NCBI GenBank assembly: GCA_024280615.1
Contig: JAJRPU010000239.1
Location: 1 to 32,793, forward strand
Length of the DNA: 32,793 nt
Reading direction: 5' to 3'
Source of the DNA: Bacteroidota bacterium
GTDB taxonomy: Bacteria > Bacteroidota > Bacteroidia > JAADEI01
Position numbers and translations under genes: made by a program. Shown here one piece after another: positions 17,241 through 25,318 of the stretch (position 1 is the first letter of the stretch; every line of letters starts with the position of its first letter). Below the pieces are notes generated by a model. That model had not been told where the DNA came from. It made no database searches and worked only from the letters and a program-made list of their open reading frames with translations.

Positions 17241-17972
17241 ATGGAGAATGTTTATTCGTGGCGAGAGTGGTTTGAACGTCCTGAATATTTTTTGCTTTAT
17301 TCACATCGGAATGAACAGGAGGCTCGTCAGATTGTAGAATTGATTTATGCATCAGGGCTATTGCTGGATAACTCTCTTGTCTTAGATGCTGGTTGTGGAT
17401 ATGGACGTCTTTCATACTGGTTTGTCAAGAAAGGATTTAGGGTTGTGGGAGTGGACATTTCCCACAGAATGATAGCAGAAGCTCGGAAACGCGTACCTGA
17501 AGCCTTTTTTTTGAGGCACGACCTTCGCTTCCCATATTGGGACTCTCTTTTTGATTCGGCCACAAGCATATTTTCCAGTTTTGGATATTGGGAAGACGAC
17601 CTGCACAATCTTTCAATGCTAATAAGCATTAACAGGGCTCTTCGGTCAGGAGGGCTGTTCGTCTTAGACTACTTAAATCCCACATTTGTCAAGAAAAACT
17701 TAATCCCAGAAGAAGCAATATCAAAGAACGGAAAAACCTTTCATATCAAAAGATGGATAAAAGACAATATGGTTTATAAGGAAATTTCTTGGATAGAAGA
17801 TGGGAGATTACTAAGGTTCCGGGAGCAGTTGAAATTAATAGAATTTGACGAATTATCCCAAATGCTCAAAACCGCTGGCTTCATACCTATAAAAACCTAC
17901 GGAGACTATTTGGGAAACGCTTTTGAACCAAAACTATCAGAAAGAACCATTATTTTTTGTATAAAATATTAA
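17241..17972 (+). CDS. Class I SAM-dependent methyltransferase
   Basis: A 243-aa cytoplasmic protein with the Rossmann-type methyltransferase core. Motif I VLDAGCGYGRLSYWF is at about 48-62. FRVVGVDISHRMI follows, with the acidic Asp that contacts the SAM ribose, and the post-motif region FDSATSIFSSFGYW comes next. The pattern matches the Methyltransf_25/11 families. The substrate cannot be read from sequence. Its last four bases overlap the end of the convergent flavin-reductase-like gene. Codon use resembles the neighbours and I see no sign of transfer. Confidence 0.85.
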   Translation: MENVYSWREWFERPEYFLLYSHRNEQEARQIVELIYASGLLLDNSLVLDAGCGYGRLSYWFVKKGFRVVGVDISHRMIAEARKRVPEAFFLRHDLRFPYWDSLFDSATSIFSSFGYWEDDLHNLSMLISINRALRSGGLFVLDYLNPTFVKKNLIPEEAISKNGKTFHIKRWIKDNMVYKEISWIEDGRLLRFREQLKLIEFDELSQMLKTAGFIPIKTYGDYLGNAFEPKLSERTIIFCIKY

Positions 17973-18835
17973 CAGACCTGTTTTTCAACGAACCGAATAA
18001 CCCGCCATGCCTCTTGAACATTACCTTGTTCTATTAAGTCTGCAATATATTTCTGGACCTCTTCTTTTGCATTGTTTGCTTGCAAGATTGTCTCTACCAC
18101 TTCTTTAGTTACCGGTTCTTCACTCGGGGGCTCCGGTTCCATGCCTAATAGTGCCTTGTGATTCAATGTGAGAATCTTGCTATCTCGGATAAATCTTGGC
18201 AATGCATCTATTCCAATACCCTGTCCAGACGGAACAGGAACTTCCAAAAGGTTATTATCATCTATTGTAGCGTACCAAAGCCTGCCCAATCGGGCAACTG
18301 GCTTAATCCGACGTGGGTCAGGTCTCTTACCCTTAAATAGCATATCTTCCCTAATGTGCCATACAACAACTTTACCAATTACCATAAAATTCCGATCAGA
18401 CAATTGTTTCACTTCCAATAATTCGCATTCAATATGAATAGGGCTTTCTTTAACCCTTGGAGTCTTGAGTTTCTCAGATGGAATCAAGGTTAATCCTGCT
18501 TTTTCCACTTCGCTAACGCCATAAGGAAAAGGCTGAGAAGTCAAAGCCATTGGATACAAAAGTTCTTCCGAGACCACATTAACCACAAATTCCTTCGTTC
18601 TCTCAATGTTAAGCAATGTGTCCTTTTGAGAACCGTCAGGTTTGAGTGCTATTCCCACTGCCACTATCGGAGGATGCGAACTGAAAGCATTGAAGAAACT
18701 GAAAGGAGCGAGATTGACGGAACCATCTTCGTTAAGTGTTGTTATCCACGCTATTGGTCTGGGCACTACAGACCCTATGTTCCACTGATGCCTGTCCACC
18801 GGATTCTCTTGCTCGGGAAATATGGTCCGCCACAT
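17969..18835 (-). CDS. Flavin reductase-like (FMN-binding) domain protein
   Basis: The 288-aa product has the flavin reductase/split-barrel fold shared with the NTAB/DIM6 families. NIGSVVPRPIAWITTLNEDG is near residues 20-39, followed by NLAPFSFFNAFSSHPPIVAV and KDTLLNIERTKEFVVNVV. Residues past ~210 form a poorly recognised helical extension. It starts two bases after the FAH-family hydrolase stop, so the two are co-transcribed. In Bacteroidota similar proteins sit beside fumarylacetoacetate hydrolase and homogentisate dioxygenase in tyrosine breakdown. An aromatic catabolic role is inferred from that pairing only. Confidence 0.82.
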   Translation of the reverse strand: MWRTIFPEQENPVDRHQWNIGSVVPRPIAWITTLNEDGSVNLAPFSFFNAFSSHPPIVAVGIALKPDGSQKDTLLNIERTKEFVVNVVSEELLYPMALTSQPFPYGVSEVEKAGLTLIPSEKLKTPRVKESPIHIECELLEVKQLSDRNFMVIGKVVVWHIREDMLFKGKRPDPRRIKPVARLGRLWYATIDDNNLLEVPVPSGQGIGIDALPRFIRDSKILTLNHKALLGMEPEPPSEEPVTKEVVETILQANNAKEEVQKYIADLIEQGNVQEAWRVIRFVEKQVC

Positions 18836-18837
18836 GT

Positions 18838-19791
18838 TCAGTCCAATTTCCTGACTATATTTCTAAGCCTGCCTATGTTTTCAACTTCAAGGATTATCTC
18901 ATCGTCTGGTTGTAGCCACTTATCGTATAACTCTTCTTGCTTCAGTTCAACGAGGCAACCCAATCCCACTGTGCCCGACCCAAACACTTCACCGGGATAT
19001 AGCGTTACGCCCTGTGAGGCACGGGCAAGCACCTCACCAAAGGTCCAAGTCTGATTCCTGAACGTCCCTTCACTTACTTTATTCCCATTGATGAATATTC
19101 GGAAGTTTAGATTAAAAACTTTTCCTATGTGTCCTGGTTCTAATGTGTCAATCAAATAAGGCTTAAACTCATCTATAGTAACAAGGATTGGACCCATTGA
19201 CGATGCGAATTCCTTGCCATGATGAGGTCCCATATTCATTTTCATTTCTTGACGCTGGATATGCCTTGCCGTGAAGTCATTCCATATAGTTACGCCAAAG
19301 ACAACATCAGTAAAGTCAGTTGGTTGTAAATCCCGACATTCCCTGCCTATGACAATAGCCAGTTCCAGTTCAAAGTCCAGTTCGTCCCAGAATGGAGATG
19401 CAATGTGAAGGTCGCCGGGACCCGAGACAGTAAGCGGATTGCTGTAATAATAAACAGGAAACATATCGTATTCTGGGGGGACACCCTGTCCTCTGGAAGC
19501 TCTGGCTCTTCGCACATGTTCCCTGAATGTGTAGGCATCTCTAAGAGTCAACGGTTTGAGCGGAGGAAGAATCTTGAGTCCCTGAATGATGGGAATGCCT
19601 TTCTTATATAACTTTCCCGATTTAAGATTAGCAAATTGCTCTCTTAAAATTGCTTGACTATCTGGATTTAAAACAATATCAATTAGTCTGGAAGGCAACT
19701 GAGGATGAAGGTCCGTGAAAGGAATTGCTTCTGCACCCCATAATAAACCACTGACTTCCTCACCACTATCTTCCCAAGTCAAAAGCCTCAT
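18838..19791 (-). CDS. Fumarylacetoacetate hydrolase (FAH) family protein
   Basis: The 317-aa product, read from the ATG at 19791 (MRLLTWEDSGEEVSGLLWG), belongs to the FAH fold. An in-frame TTG at 19803 is less likely. The C-terminal catalytic domain has the metal-binding acidic pattern in DELDFELELAIVIGRECRDL, then VFGVTIWNDFTARHIQRQEM and the late GSGTVGLGCLVEL. The family cleaves or hydrates beta-diketo acids, as in tyrosine or other aromatic breakdown. The exact substrate cannot be told from motifs. It is coupled to the downstream flavin-reductase-like gene by a two-base spacer. Confidence 0.87.
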   Translation of the reverse strand: MRLLTWEDSGEEVSGLLWGAEAIPFTDLHPQLPSRLIDIVLNPDSQAILREQFANLKSGKLYKKGIPIIQGLKILPPLKPLTLRDAYTFREHVRRARASRGQGVPPEYDMFPVYYYSNPLTVSGPGDLHIASPFWDELDFELELAIVIGRECRDLQPTDFTDVVFGVTIWNDFTARHIQRQEMKMNMGPHHGKEFASSMGPILVTIDEFKPYLIDTLEPGHIGKVFNLNFRIFINGNKVSEGTFRNQTWTFGEVLARASQGVTLYPGEVFGSGTVGLGCLVELKQEELYDKWLQPDDEIILEVENIGRLRNIVRKLD

Positions 19792-19857
19792 AGAAACACA
19801 CAATTGCTTACGTTAAACAAACAACACCGATGAACTAAGATTCAGAACAGTTTAATC

Positions 19858-20256
19858 TCACTTACACTCAACCATCTTAGCCATAGCCTGATAGAGGGCT
19901 TGTTTCTCTTGCGGTTCTTGCACTGTTTCATATATTTTATCTAACTCTTCTTGTAATTCTTTCAAGCGAGGATAAATTTTTTCCTTTTCCTCAGATGAAG
20001 TATTGTCATCTGAGTACTTACACCATAATTGATTATACTCTTTAACCAAGTTATTCCATTCATAATTTTCAGGGTTAAGTTCTGTCTGTTGGTCACCCAT
20101 TATTTCTTGTCTTTCCTGAGGTTGACTTTGCTCAACTGTCTCTGTTGGGGTTTGTTTCTGTTCGGACCCAACCTGTTCCTCCGTTGATTCCGACTTGCAA
20201 CCTCCAATGACCAGACCAACAACAATAACAATCGCGAACAGTCTTTTCATAAGCAT
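19858..20256 (-). CDS. Putative lipoprotein, charged and helical
   Basis: The 132-aa protein starts MLMKRLFAIVIVVGLVIGGC, a lipoprotein signal with lipobox VIGGC and lipidation on Cys20. A Gln/Glu/Thr-rich linker follows to about residue 60, then a charged helical region (KLKELQEELDKIYETVQEPQ type composition). The second ATG (20250) is an alternative start. A TTTG-N16-TATCTTTG promoter lies immediately upstream, overlapping the end of the MerR gene, so it can be transcribed alone. I do not recognise a family and assign no function. Confidence 0.7.
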   Translation of the reverse strand: MLMKRLFAIVIVVGLVIGGCKSESTEEQVGSEQKQTPTETVEQSQPQERQEIMGDQQTELNPENYEWNNLVKEYNQLWCKYSDDNTSSEEKEKIYPRLKELQEELDKIYETVQEPQEKQALYQAMAKMVECK

Positions 20257-20264
20257 TTTTTTGT

Positions 20265-20292
20265 CAAAGATAAAACAACTTTTCTTTTCAAA
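20265..20292 (-). promoter_or_regulatory. Bacteroidota-type promoter, TTTG-N16-TATCTTTG, for the lipoprotein gene
   Basis: On the minus strand a -33 TTTG (20289-20292) and a perfect TAnnTTTG box (20265-20272) are 16 bases apart, slightly shorter than the usual spacing. The -7 box ends eight bases before the ATG at 20256, so the message would have almost no leader. The -33 overlaps the last codons of the MerR gene. Confidence 0.7.
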
Positions 20293-20617
20293 GCGACTTA
20301 ATTATCTCTTTAAGATTCAAAAAAAACTCCTCAATTTCACCAAGTTTGTCATACATCTCAATGAGTTTCTTTCGTTGTCTGTCTTTTCCTGTTAACATAA
20401 GGTTCACTTGTTTGAGCGGAACCTTCAATTCTTCAACCAATCGCTTGACTTCTTTGAATTTTTGCACTTGTTCATAAGTGTATAGTCTGTGTCCGCCCCG
20501 GGTCCGACGTGCCTTTAAAAAAGAAAGATGCTTCTCCCAATACCTGATTCTGGTTATGGAGACACCGATGAGGGACGCCACCTCACCAATCCTGAAATAT
20601 CTTTTTTTATCACTCAT
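20288..20617 (-). CDS. MerR-family transcriptional regulator
   Basis: The 109-aa product has the MerR winged helix-turn-helix at about 4-72: YFRIGEVASLIGVSITRIRY, then the wing RTRGGHRLYTYEQVQKF. A short coiled-coil dimerisation helix follows. There is no separate effector domain and I see no metal-binding cysteines. Its ATG lies eight bases inside the end of purM, so it is translated from the purM message. MerR genes of this short type are frequent in Bacteroidota. The target is unknown; the neighbouring lipoprotein promoter is one candidate, with no sequence proof. Confidence 0.88.
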   Translation of the reverse strand: MSDKKRYFRIGEVASLIGVSITRIRYWEKHLSFLKARRTRGGHRLYTYEQVQKFKEVKRLVEELKVPLKQVNLMLTGKDRQRKKLIEMYDKLGEIEEFFLNLKEIIKSL

Positions 20618-21773
20618 AATAAAGCCAATTGTTATCTGGACTTCTAATGATTACGCGTGGTTGCTTGTCAGTAGCCACATAGCCCACCACCCGTGCTGAT
20701 ATATCAAATTCCGATGCCATTTCAATTATCTTCTGTGCTGTATCGCCATCAGTGTATATCTCAAGACGCCATCCCATATTAAACACTTGATACATCTCTT
20801 TCCAAGATATACTGCCAGTTTCCTGAATCAACCTGAAGACAATGGGAGGAGCAAAAGGACTATCTTTAACCACCTTCAACGGCTTATTCTTAATAAAATT
20901 TAACACTTTGGTCTGTCCACCGCCCGTGCAGTGAATAACCGCATTAATTTTTTTACGAAATTTTTGCAACACTTGAACCATAAGGGGCAGATAGGTTCTT
21001 GTCGGAGAAAGGAGAACATCAGCGACAGTCAAGTCACAACTAACTTTTGAGCCAAGGTAATAAGGTCCCTGATAAACGAGACTGAATGGCAATGTGTCAT
21101 CAACCGTCTCGGGATATTTTTCTGCGTATTGCTTATTGAGAAGTGTGTGCCTAGCAAGGGTTATACCATTGGCACCAATGCCACTGTTATATGAGGTTTC
21201 GTAAGCGGTCATTCCGAAAGATGCCAGTCCCACAATGACGTTCCCTTCCCGTGGCCGGGTCGGAATAACTTCTTCCTTAGAGACTTCTGAATACACTGAA
21301 AACCCAACATCTATTGTTCTTATAAGGTCGCCCACATCGGCAGTCTCACCACCTAAATGCCTGATTTCAATACCATACTCCTTCATTTGGTTAATAAAGT
21401 TCATTGTGCCTTCAATAAGTGCTTCAAGCACCGACCCAGAAATCCGATGTTTGTTCCTTGCGATGTTGTTAACAATAGCGAACTTTGTTGAAAAGCCATT
21501 ACATAGGAGGTCATCTGTGTTCATAACAAGTGCGTCTACTGAGATGGATTGCCAGACGTTCAAGTTGCCTGTTTCCCTCCACATCAGATAAGCCAATATG
21601 GGTTTTGTGCCTGCCGTGTCCGTATGCAAGGACATATATGCATCTGGATTGCTAAAGTGCTTAGCAACACGCACAAAAGACCCCTCTATTTCTGACGGCG
21701 GTATTTGCGTTATCGCCTTATGAACCTCTTCTTTAGTTGCCGACACTCCAAGCTGATTATATCTCTCGCTCAT
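20610..21773 (-). CDS. purM: Phosphoribosylformylglycinamidine cyclo-ligase (AIR synthase) PurM, Bacteroidota type
   Basis: PurM closes the imidazole ring in purine synthesis, using ATP to convert FGAM to AIR. The 387-aa sequence starts MSERYNQLGVSATKEEVHKA and has HTDTAGTKPILAYLMWRETG and VDALVMNTDDLLCNG. The PurM-like GGETADVGDLIRTIDVGF follows, and later INAVIHCTGGGQTKVLNF. The Thr/Asp-rich segments match the divergent Bacteroidota PurM, longer than the ~345-aa E. coli enzyme. The MerR gene overlaps its 3' end by eight bases. purK and purE lie about 4 kb upstream on the same strand in another operon. Confidence 0.9.
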   Translation of the reverse strand: MSERYNQLGVSATKEEVHKAITQIPPSEIEGSFVRVAKHFSNPDAYMSLHTDTAGTKPILAYLMWRETGNLNVWQSISVDALVMNTDDLLCNGFSTKFAIVNNIARNKHRISGSVLEALIEGTMNFINQMKEYGIEIRHLGGETADVGDLIRTIDVGFSVYSEVSKEEVIPTRPREGNVIVGLASFGMTAYETSYNSGIGANGITLARHTLLNKQYAEKYPETVDDTLPFSLVYQGPYYLGSKVSCDLTVADVLLSPTRTYLPLMVQVLQKFRKKINAVIHCTGGGQTKVLNFIKNKPLKVVKDSPFAPPIVFRLIQETGSISWKEMYQVFNMGWRLEIYTDGDTAQKIIEMASEFDISARVVGYVATDKQPRVIIRSPDNNWLYYE

Positions 21774-21778
21774 AGCAC

Positions 21779-21794
21779 AGGCTAAATTAAGCCT
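21779..21794 (-). other. Small inverted repeat in the purM leader
   Basis: AGGCT (21790-21794 read on minus as part of the stem) and AGCCT form a 5-bp stem with a 6-base A/T loop, ending five bases before the purM ATG. The 123-base gap upstream of purM otherwise shows only weak, one- or two-mismatch -7 boxes. The hairpin is short and may be chance. Confidence 0.3.
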
Positions 21795-21896
21795 CTTGAA
21801 ACTTTATTCGCTGTAAATTATAGAAAACTTATCTACTTAAATAGGGCGATGAATTATTTATGCATCATATTAAAGATAGAAGCCCGTGCAGATACT

Positions 21897-22535
21897 TCAT
21901 TTTCTTTCACGCCTTGATTTACTCTTAATTTTGACATTCTTAAATTCTTTACGCTTCTTAATTGCCTTCCTCATCTTTTCAAGTGCATATCTCATTCTTC
22001 CAAGTGTTGTGTTTATATTAACTCCTGTTTTTTCGGCTATTTCTCTGAATGTAAGCCCTTCATAAATTTTCATTTCAACGACTTTTCGCTGCTCCTCGGG
22101 CAATTGACTAAGTAACTCCTGTATTAACTCTCTCGTTTCTTTTTCCTCAATATATAGGTCTGCTCTGCCCTCATTTGTAGCAAAGAAAGCATCCCTGTTG
22201 TCCTCTTCTGTCCAAGCGGGCATTGGACCCACTCCTCTGACTTTTTTCCTGCGATAGTGGTCTATATACATATTCCTGGCAACCTGACATAACCACTGGA
22301 AGAATCTTCCTCTTTCTTGATATTGCCCTTTCATTATCTTGTTGCGGGCTTTAATAAAAGTGTCTTGGGTCATGTCTTCGGCAAGCATCTCATCATTGAT
22401 GAAAGACTTCATGTAGGCAAGCAGTGGCTCATAGTAATGTTCGTAGAGTGTTGCGAATGCTTCGTTGTCTCCGTGGGCTACGCGCTGTACGAGAGCCATC
22501 ACCTCCTCTTTACTTAATCTATCCTTCCTCATCAT
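21897..22535 (-). CDS. RNA polymerase sigma factor, ECF (sigma-70 family)
   Basis: The 212-aa protein has sigma region 2 at about 25-95 (AFATLYEHYYEPLLAYMKSF, DEMLAEDMTQDTFIKA, WLCQVARNMYIDHYRRKK). Region 4 lies at about 140-195 (LPEEQRKVVEMKIYEGLTFR, then a helix-turn-helix with GVNINTTLGRMRYALEKMR). Regions 1 and 3 are missing, the ECF layout. The C-terminal tail is very basic. I see no adjacent anti-sigma gene. A near-consensus promoter with a 45-50 base leader drives it, and a 14-base palindrome abuts the -33 box, so it may be separately controlled. MM start: either ATG (22535 or 22532) could be used. Confidence 0.92.
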   Translation of the reverse strand: MMRKDRLSKEEVMALVQRVAHGDNEAFATLYEHYYEPLLAYMKSFINDEMLAEDMTQDTFIKARNKIMKGQYQERGRFFQWLCQVARNMYIDHYRRKKVRGVGPMPAWTEEDNRDAFFATNEGRADLYIEEKETRELIQELLSQLPEEQRKVVEMKIYEGLTFREIAEKTGVNINTTLGRMRYALEKMRKAIKKRKEFKNVKIKSKSRRERK

Positions 22536-22582
22536 TCCAAAATTTCAAGCGTGATGGCTCCCTCTTATAGGCACTTGATTTT

Positions 22583-22612
22583 CAAAGTTAAAGTTACAAA
22601 TTTTGTTCCAAA
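22583..22612 (-). promoter_or_regulatory. Bacteroidota-type promoter, TTTG-N18-TAACTTTG, for the sigma factor gene
   Basis: On the minus strand a -33 TTTG (22609-22612) is followed after 18 bases by TAACTTTG (22583-22590), an exact TAnnTTTG. Both elements and the spacing match the Bacteroidota primary-sigma consensus. The predicted transcription start is near 22576, giving a leader of about 40 bases before the ATG at 22535. Confidence 0.8.
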
Positions 22613-22626
22613 GTGGCAAATGCCAC
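22613..22626. promoter_or_regulatory. 14-base palindrome GTGGCA-AA-TGCCAC next to the sigma-gene -33 box
   Basis: Six-base perfect inverted arms around two bases, directly touching the upstream side of the -33 TTTG. The position suits an operator for an activator or repressor dimer. As RNA from the upstream kinase gene it could also fold into a 5-bp hairpin with an ATTT loop, but no long U run follows, so I prefer the operator reading. Confidence 0.5.
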
Positions 22627-22662
22627 ACACTATAATTAAACGACAAAACTCCAATAAGGGTT

Positions 22663-23496
22663 TCACAATCTCTTAAAAAGCACGAATTTAGTGGATTTCC
22701 ACGCAACGAGAGGGAAAGATAATTGAACTGGTTCGCCGTCTATGTGTCCGAACTCACTGCCCACATTTAAAACAACCCTATCTGTTCTGATGCTTTTCCA
22801 TAATTGGGATTTATGGTGGCGTTTCGCAAGTAATAACAAAAAATGATAAGGGATAGTGAAAAAGGAAGGTTTCTTGAGCGATACGAGGAAGGTGTCGTTA
22901 GAACAACCATTGGCATTAGGGTGTATAACCACAGAGTTGCCCCATTCCCCTCCCCTGACGAAACTGACGTCCCAAGCCCGTTCCACTCTGCCATTTATCT
23001 CATATTCATGTTCAGGAAAATTAATTGTTTTGAGAAATGCTTTGATATATCCGTCCAGTCCACGGTGTGTGGTAGCGAACTTATGTGCTACGAACCCTGT
23101 GAACCCACTTCCCAGAATGTTAAACCCTTTTATGTCTTGATTTGTCTCAATCAGATGCCATTTGCATAGGTTTCCCTCTTTCACTGCCCGAATGGAATCT
23201 CCAAAGTTTCTGATTCCCAATTGATGGGCAATCCCGTTTCCGCTACCCACTGGGACTGGAATTACTGGGCAGGTGAGCAATTCAGTGTGATAAGCAAAGG
23301 AATTTATTGTTCCGTCTCCGCCAACTATCATCAGAACAGCTGGGTCAAGGCAAGATATTTCTTTAAGAATGGATTGCATAGCATCTCTGTGTGTGCTTTT
23401 CCAGAATCGGGCATCTGGAAACTGTCGCTTCAGTTTTTCAACTATTTCATAAGCTCTTCCTTTACCTGCATGTGGATTCCAGATTACGTGTAGCAT
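22663..23496 (-). CDS. Diacylglycerol/lipid kinase family protein (DAGK catalytic domain)
   Basis: The 277-aa product from the ATG at 23496 (MLHVIWNPHAGKGRAYEIVE) is a DgkB/YegS-type soluble lipid kinase. Its nucleotide-binding signature is IVGGDGTINSFAYH (near 73-86), followed by PVGSGNGIAHQLG. An in-frame TTG at 23511 would add five residues. The family phosphorylates diacylglycerol or related lipids using ATP at the inner leaflet. Its start lies 35 bases inside the LtaS-like phosphotransferase gene, implying coupled translation. A role in recycling diacylglycerol made by that enzyme is inferred, not shown. Confidence 0.87.
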   Translation of the reverse strand: MLHVIWNPHAGKGRAYEIVEKLKRQFPDARFWKSTHRDAMQSILKEISCLDPAVLMIVGGDGTINSFAYHTELLTCPVIPVPVGSGNGIAHQLGIRNFGDSIRAVKEGNLCKWHLIETNQDIKGFNILGSGFTGFVAHKFATTHRGLDGYIKAFLKTINFPEHEYEINGRVERAWDVSFVRGGEWGNSVVIHPNANGCSNDTFLVSLKKPSFFTIPYHFLLLLAKRHHKSQLWKSIRTDRVVLNVGSEFGHIDGEPVQLSFPLVAWKSTKFVLFKRL

Positions 23497-25318
23497 CAAT
23501 GGGGTTTTCAAGATAGTTTTTCAAGAAATGCAAAGTGGCTTTAAATTGGCAAATTTCTTGTTCAGGACACGGTATTTCTTCGCCAATTGTTAAGGTCTCT
23601 AAGGAAATTTTATTGCACATAAACTTTTTGTTGTCGTAAGAAATTAAGATTGAATCGGCTATCCATTGCCACAACGGTTCATAATAGGTTATAGCAAACC
23701 GGGAACGAGCGGTATCAAATAGGGAAATTCCAATGGAAAAGACTGTGTCTGGGACGCCTGCAAGGTCAAGAACAGTTGGAAACAGGTCAATTTGCTGTAT
23801 TATTCTTGTTGAATCAACTCCTTTAAGATACGTGTTAACAAGGATTAGATTTCCTGCGAATACACCCAATCTATTGGCGAATTTCTGGTTGTGAGGTGGT
23901 GCTGGGTGGTCGCAAGTGATTATGATTATCGAATTATCAAGAAGCCCCAATGTTTCCAGTTCTTTAAAAAACTGCTTAACGGAATAATCTGCGTACTTAA
24001 AAGACCGTAGGATTTCATCAGGTTCGTTTAGTTTGCCGACCAATGAGTCTGGAATTTTATATGGTGGGTGGGATGAAAGGGTTAGAATCGTAGTAAAGAA
24101 GGGCTTGGGCAATGTGTCCAATACCTGTGCTACCCATTTGAGATAAAGATGGTCATAGATTCCCCATACGCCGTCAAAATGTGATTGGTCTGGATAGTCT
24201 TCCATAGAATAATATCTATCAAATCCGACGAGAGTTGAGTATTGATAAATTCCCATTGTTCCGAGGAAACTACCAAGGAAGAAGTATGTCTTATAGCCAT
24301 ATTTTTCAAGGATTTGAGGCAATGCGATATGGTAAGGCGACACGTAGTTGGAATAAATGTATGTTCCCCGCATAAGAGCAGGCATTCCAGAAACTATTGC
24401 TACGACGCCATCCATTGTCCTGCGTGCGTTGGCAAAATAGTTAAGGAATGAGGCATTGTGCAGAGCAAGAGAATCAAGGAAAGGTGTCATAGAAGGTCGG
24501 TTTGCAAGATGGCTTCCCATGATAGAGAACTCTCTGGAATATCCTTCAATGACGAGGACTATAATGTTTGGATGATTTGTGCGTTGGCTATCAGTTAATA
24601 GGGGTGTTCTGAGTGGCTTAAAGCAGTGGCAAGCCAATGAATCGGTTATGTCAACATTCCATTCGGCAGGTGTTCCTTCAAAAGACTTAACAAAGGAAAA
24701 AACTCCATTGATGACTAATGGTGCACAGGTGGGCTTGACGAACTCCCCCGCGTCAGTAATGTGAATGGGTTTTAATTGAAGCCCTCCCCTAATGCCTATG
24801 ATAATAAGTGGTGTTACAACTATCATTACAACTAAGCGATGGATGAGTCCTAAATTCGTTGTAAACATTTTTAATTTACTGAGAGTCCAACACGAGCCAA
24901 CCCACAGGGATAAACCGAAGAATAGCCAATGCCAGTATGTTTTAATGTAGTCAATCAATTGCAGTTCAAAGCCTTCTGCTTGCATCAGAATTACTTCATA
25001 GCCCAGATGACGTTGCTGAAAAGGGAAATATAACCAATCGGCTATCATAGTGGTGATATAGATGAATAACAGGAAGCACACTGCCCTCTTGAATATATTT
25101 CTCCATAGCAGAACCCACAGTATAGTAACAGGAACCAAGAACATAGAGGCGGTTGAAACGTCAAAGATTATTCCGCCTAATAGGTCGTTAATTCCACAAT
25201 CTCTAAATTCAGCACTATAAACAAAGAGGAAAATGCCTCTGATAAAAAGGCTTATTACAAGTGCTGTTAACCAGAACGCGAACAAGATTCTGATTCCAAT
25301 AAGTGCTTTCCTGAGCAT
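23462..25318 (-). CDS. LTA synthase-like membrane phosphotransferase (alkaline phosphatase/sulfatase superfamily)
   Basis: The 618-aa product has about five membrane helices in residues 1-180 and then a large extracytoplasmic catalytic domain of the alkaline phosphatase superfamily. NIIVLVIEGYSREFSIMGSH (about 251-270) carries the metal-binding Glu. NARRTMDGVVAIVSGMP holds the likely nucleophile Thr301. IIIITCDHPAPPHN carries the late Asp/His ligands. Relatives include LtaS, OpgB/MdoB and phosphoethanolamine transferases, which move a lipid headgroup to a glycan and often release diacylglycerol. The gene starts right after purE (no spacer) and overlaps the downstream lipid kinase gene. Acceptor unknown; true lipoteichoic acid is not expected in this phylum. 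Confidence 0.83.
   Translation of the reverse strand: MLRKALIGIRILFAFWLTALVISLFIRGIFLFVYSAEFRDCGINDLLGGIIFDVSTASMFLVPVTILWVLLWRNIFKRAVCFLLFIYITTMIADWLYFPFQQRHLGYEVILMQAEGFELQLIDYIKTYWHWLFFGLSLWVGSCWTLSKLKMFTTNLGLIHRLVVMIVVTPLIIIGIRGGLQLKPIHITDAGEFVKPTCAPLVINGVFSFVKSFEGTPAEWNVDITDSLACHCFKPLRTPLLTDSQRTNHPNIIVLVIEGYSREFSIMGSHLANRPSMTPFLDSLALHNASFLNYFANARRTMDGVVAIVSGMPALMRGTYIYSNYVSPYHIALPQILEKYGYKTYFFLGSFLGTMGIYQYSTLVGFDRYYSMEDYPDQSHFDGVWGIYDHLYLKWVAQVLDTLPKPFFTTILTLSSHPPYKIPDSLVGKLNEPDEILRSFKYADYSVKQFFKELETLGLLDNSIIIITCDHPAPPHNQKFANRLGVFAGNLILVNTYLKGVDSTRIIQQIDLFPTVLDLAGVPDTVFSIGISLFDTARSRFAITYYEPLWQWIADSILISYDNKKFMCNKISLETLTIGEEIPCPEQEICQFKATLHFLKNYLENPIDATRNLESTCR

Noticed and set aside
18626..19054. 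142-aa plus-strand open frame bridging two minus-strand genes
   Set aside because: Overlaps the well-supported flavin-reductase-like and FAH genes in antisense; no promoter or conserved motif seen.
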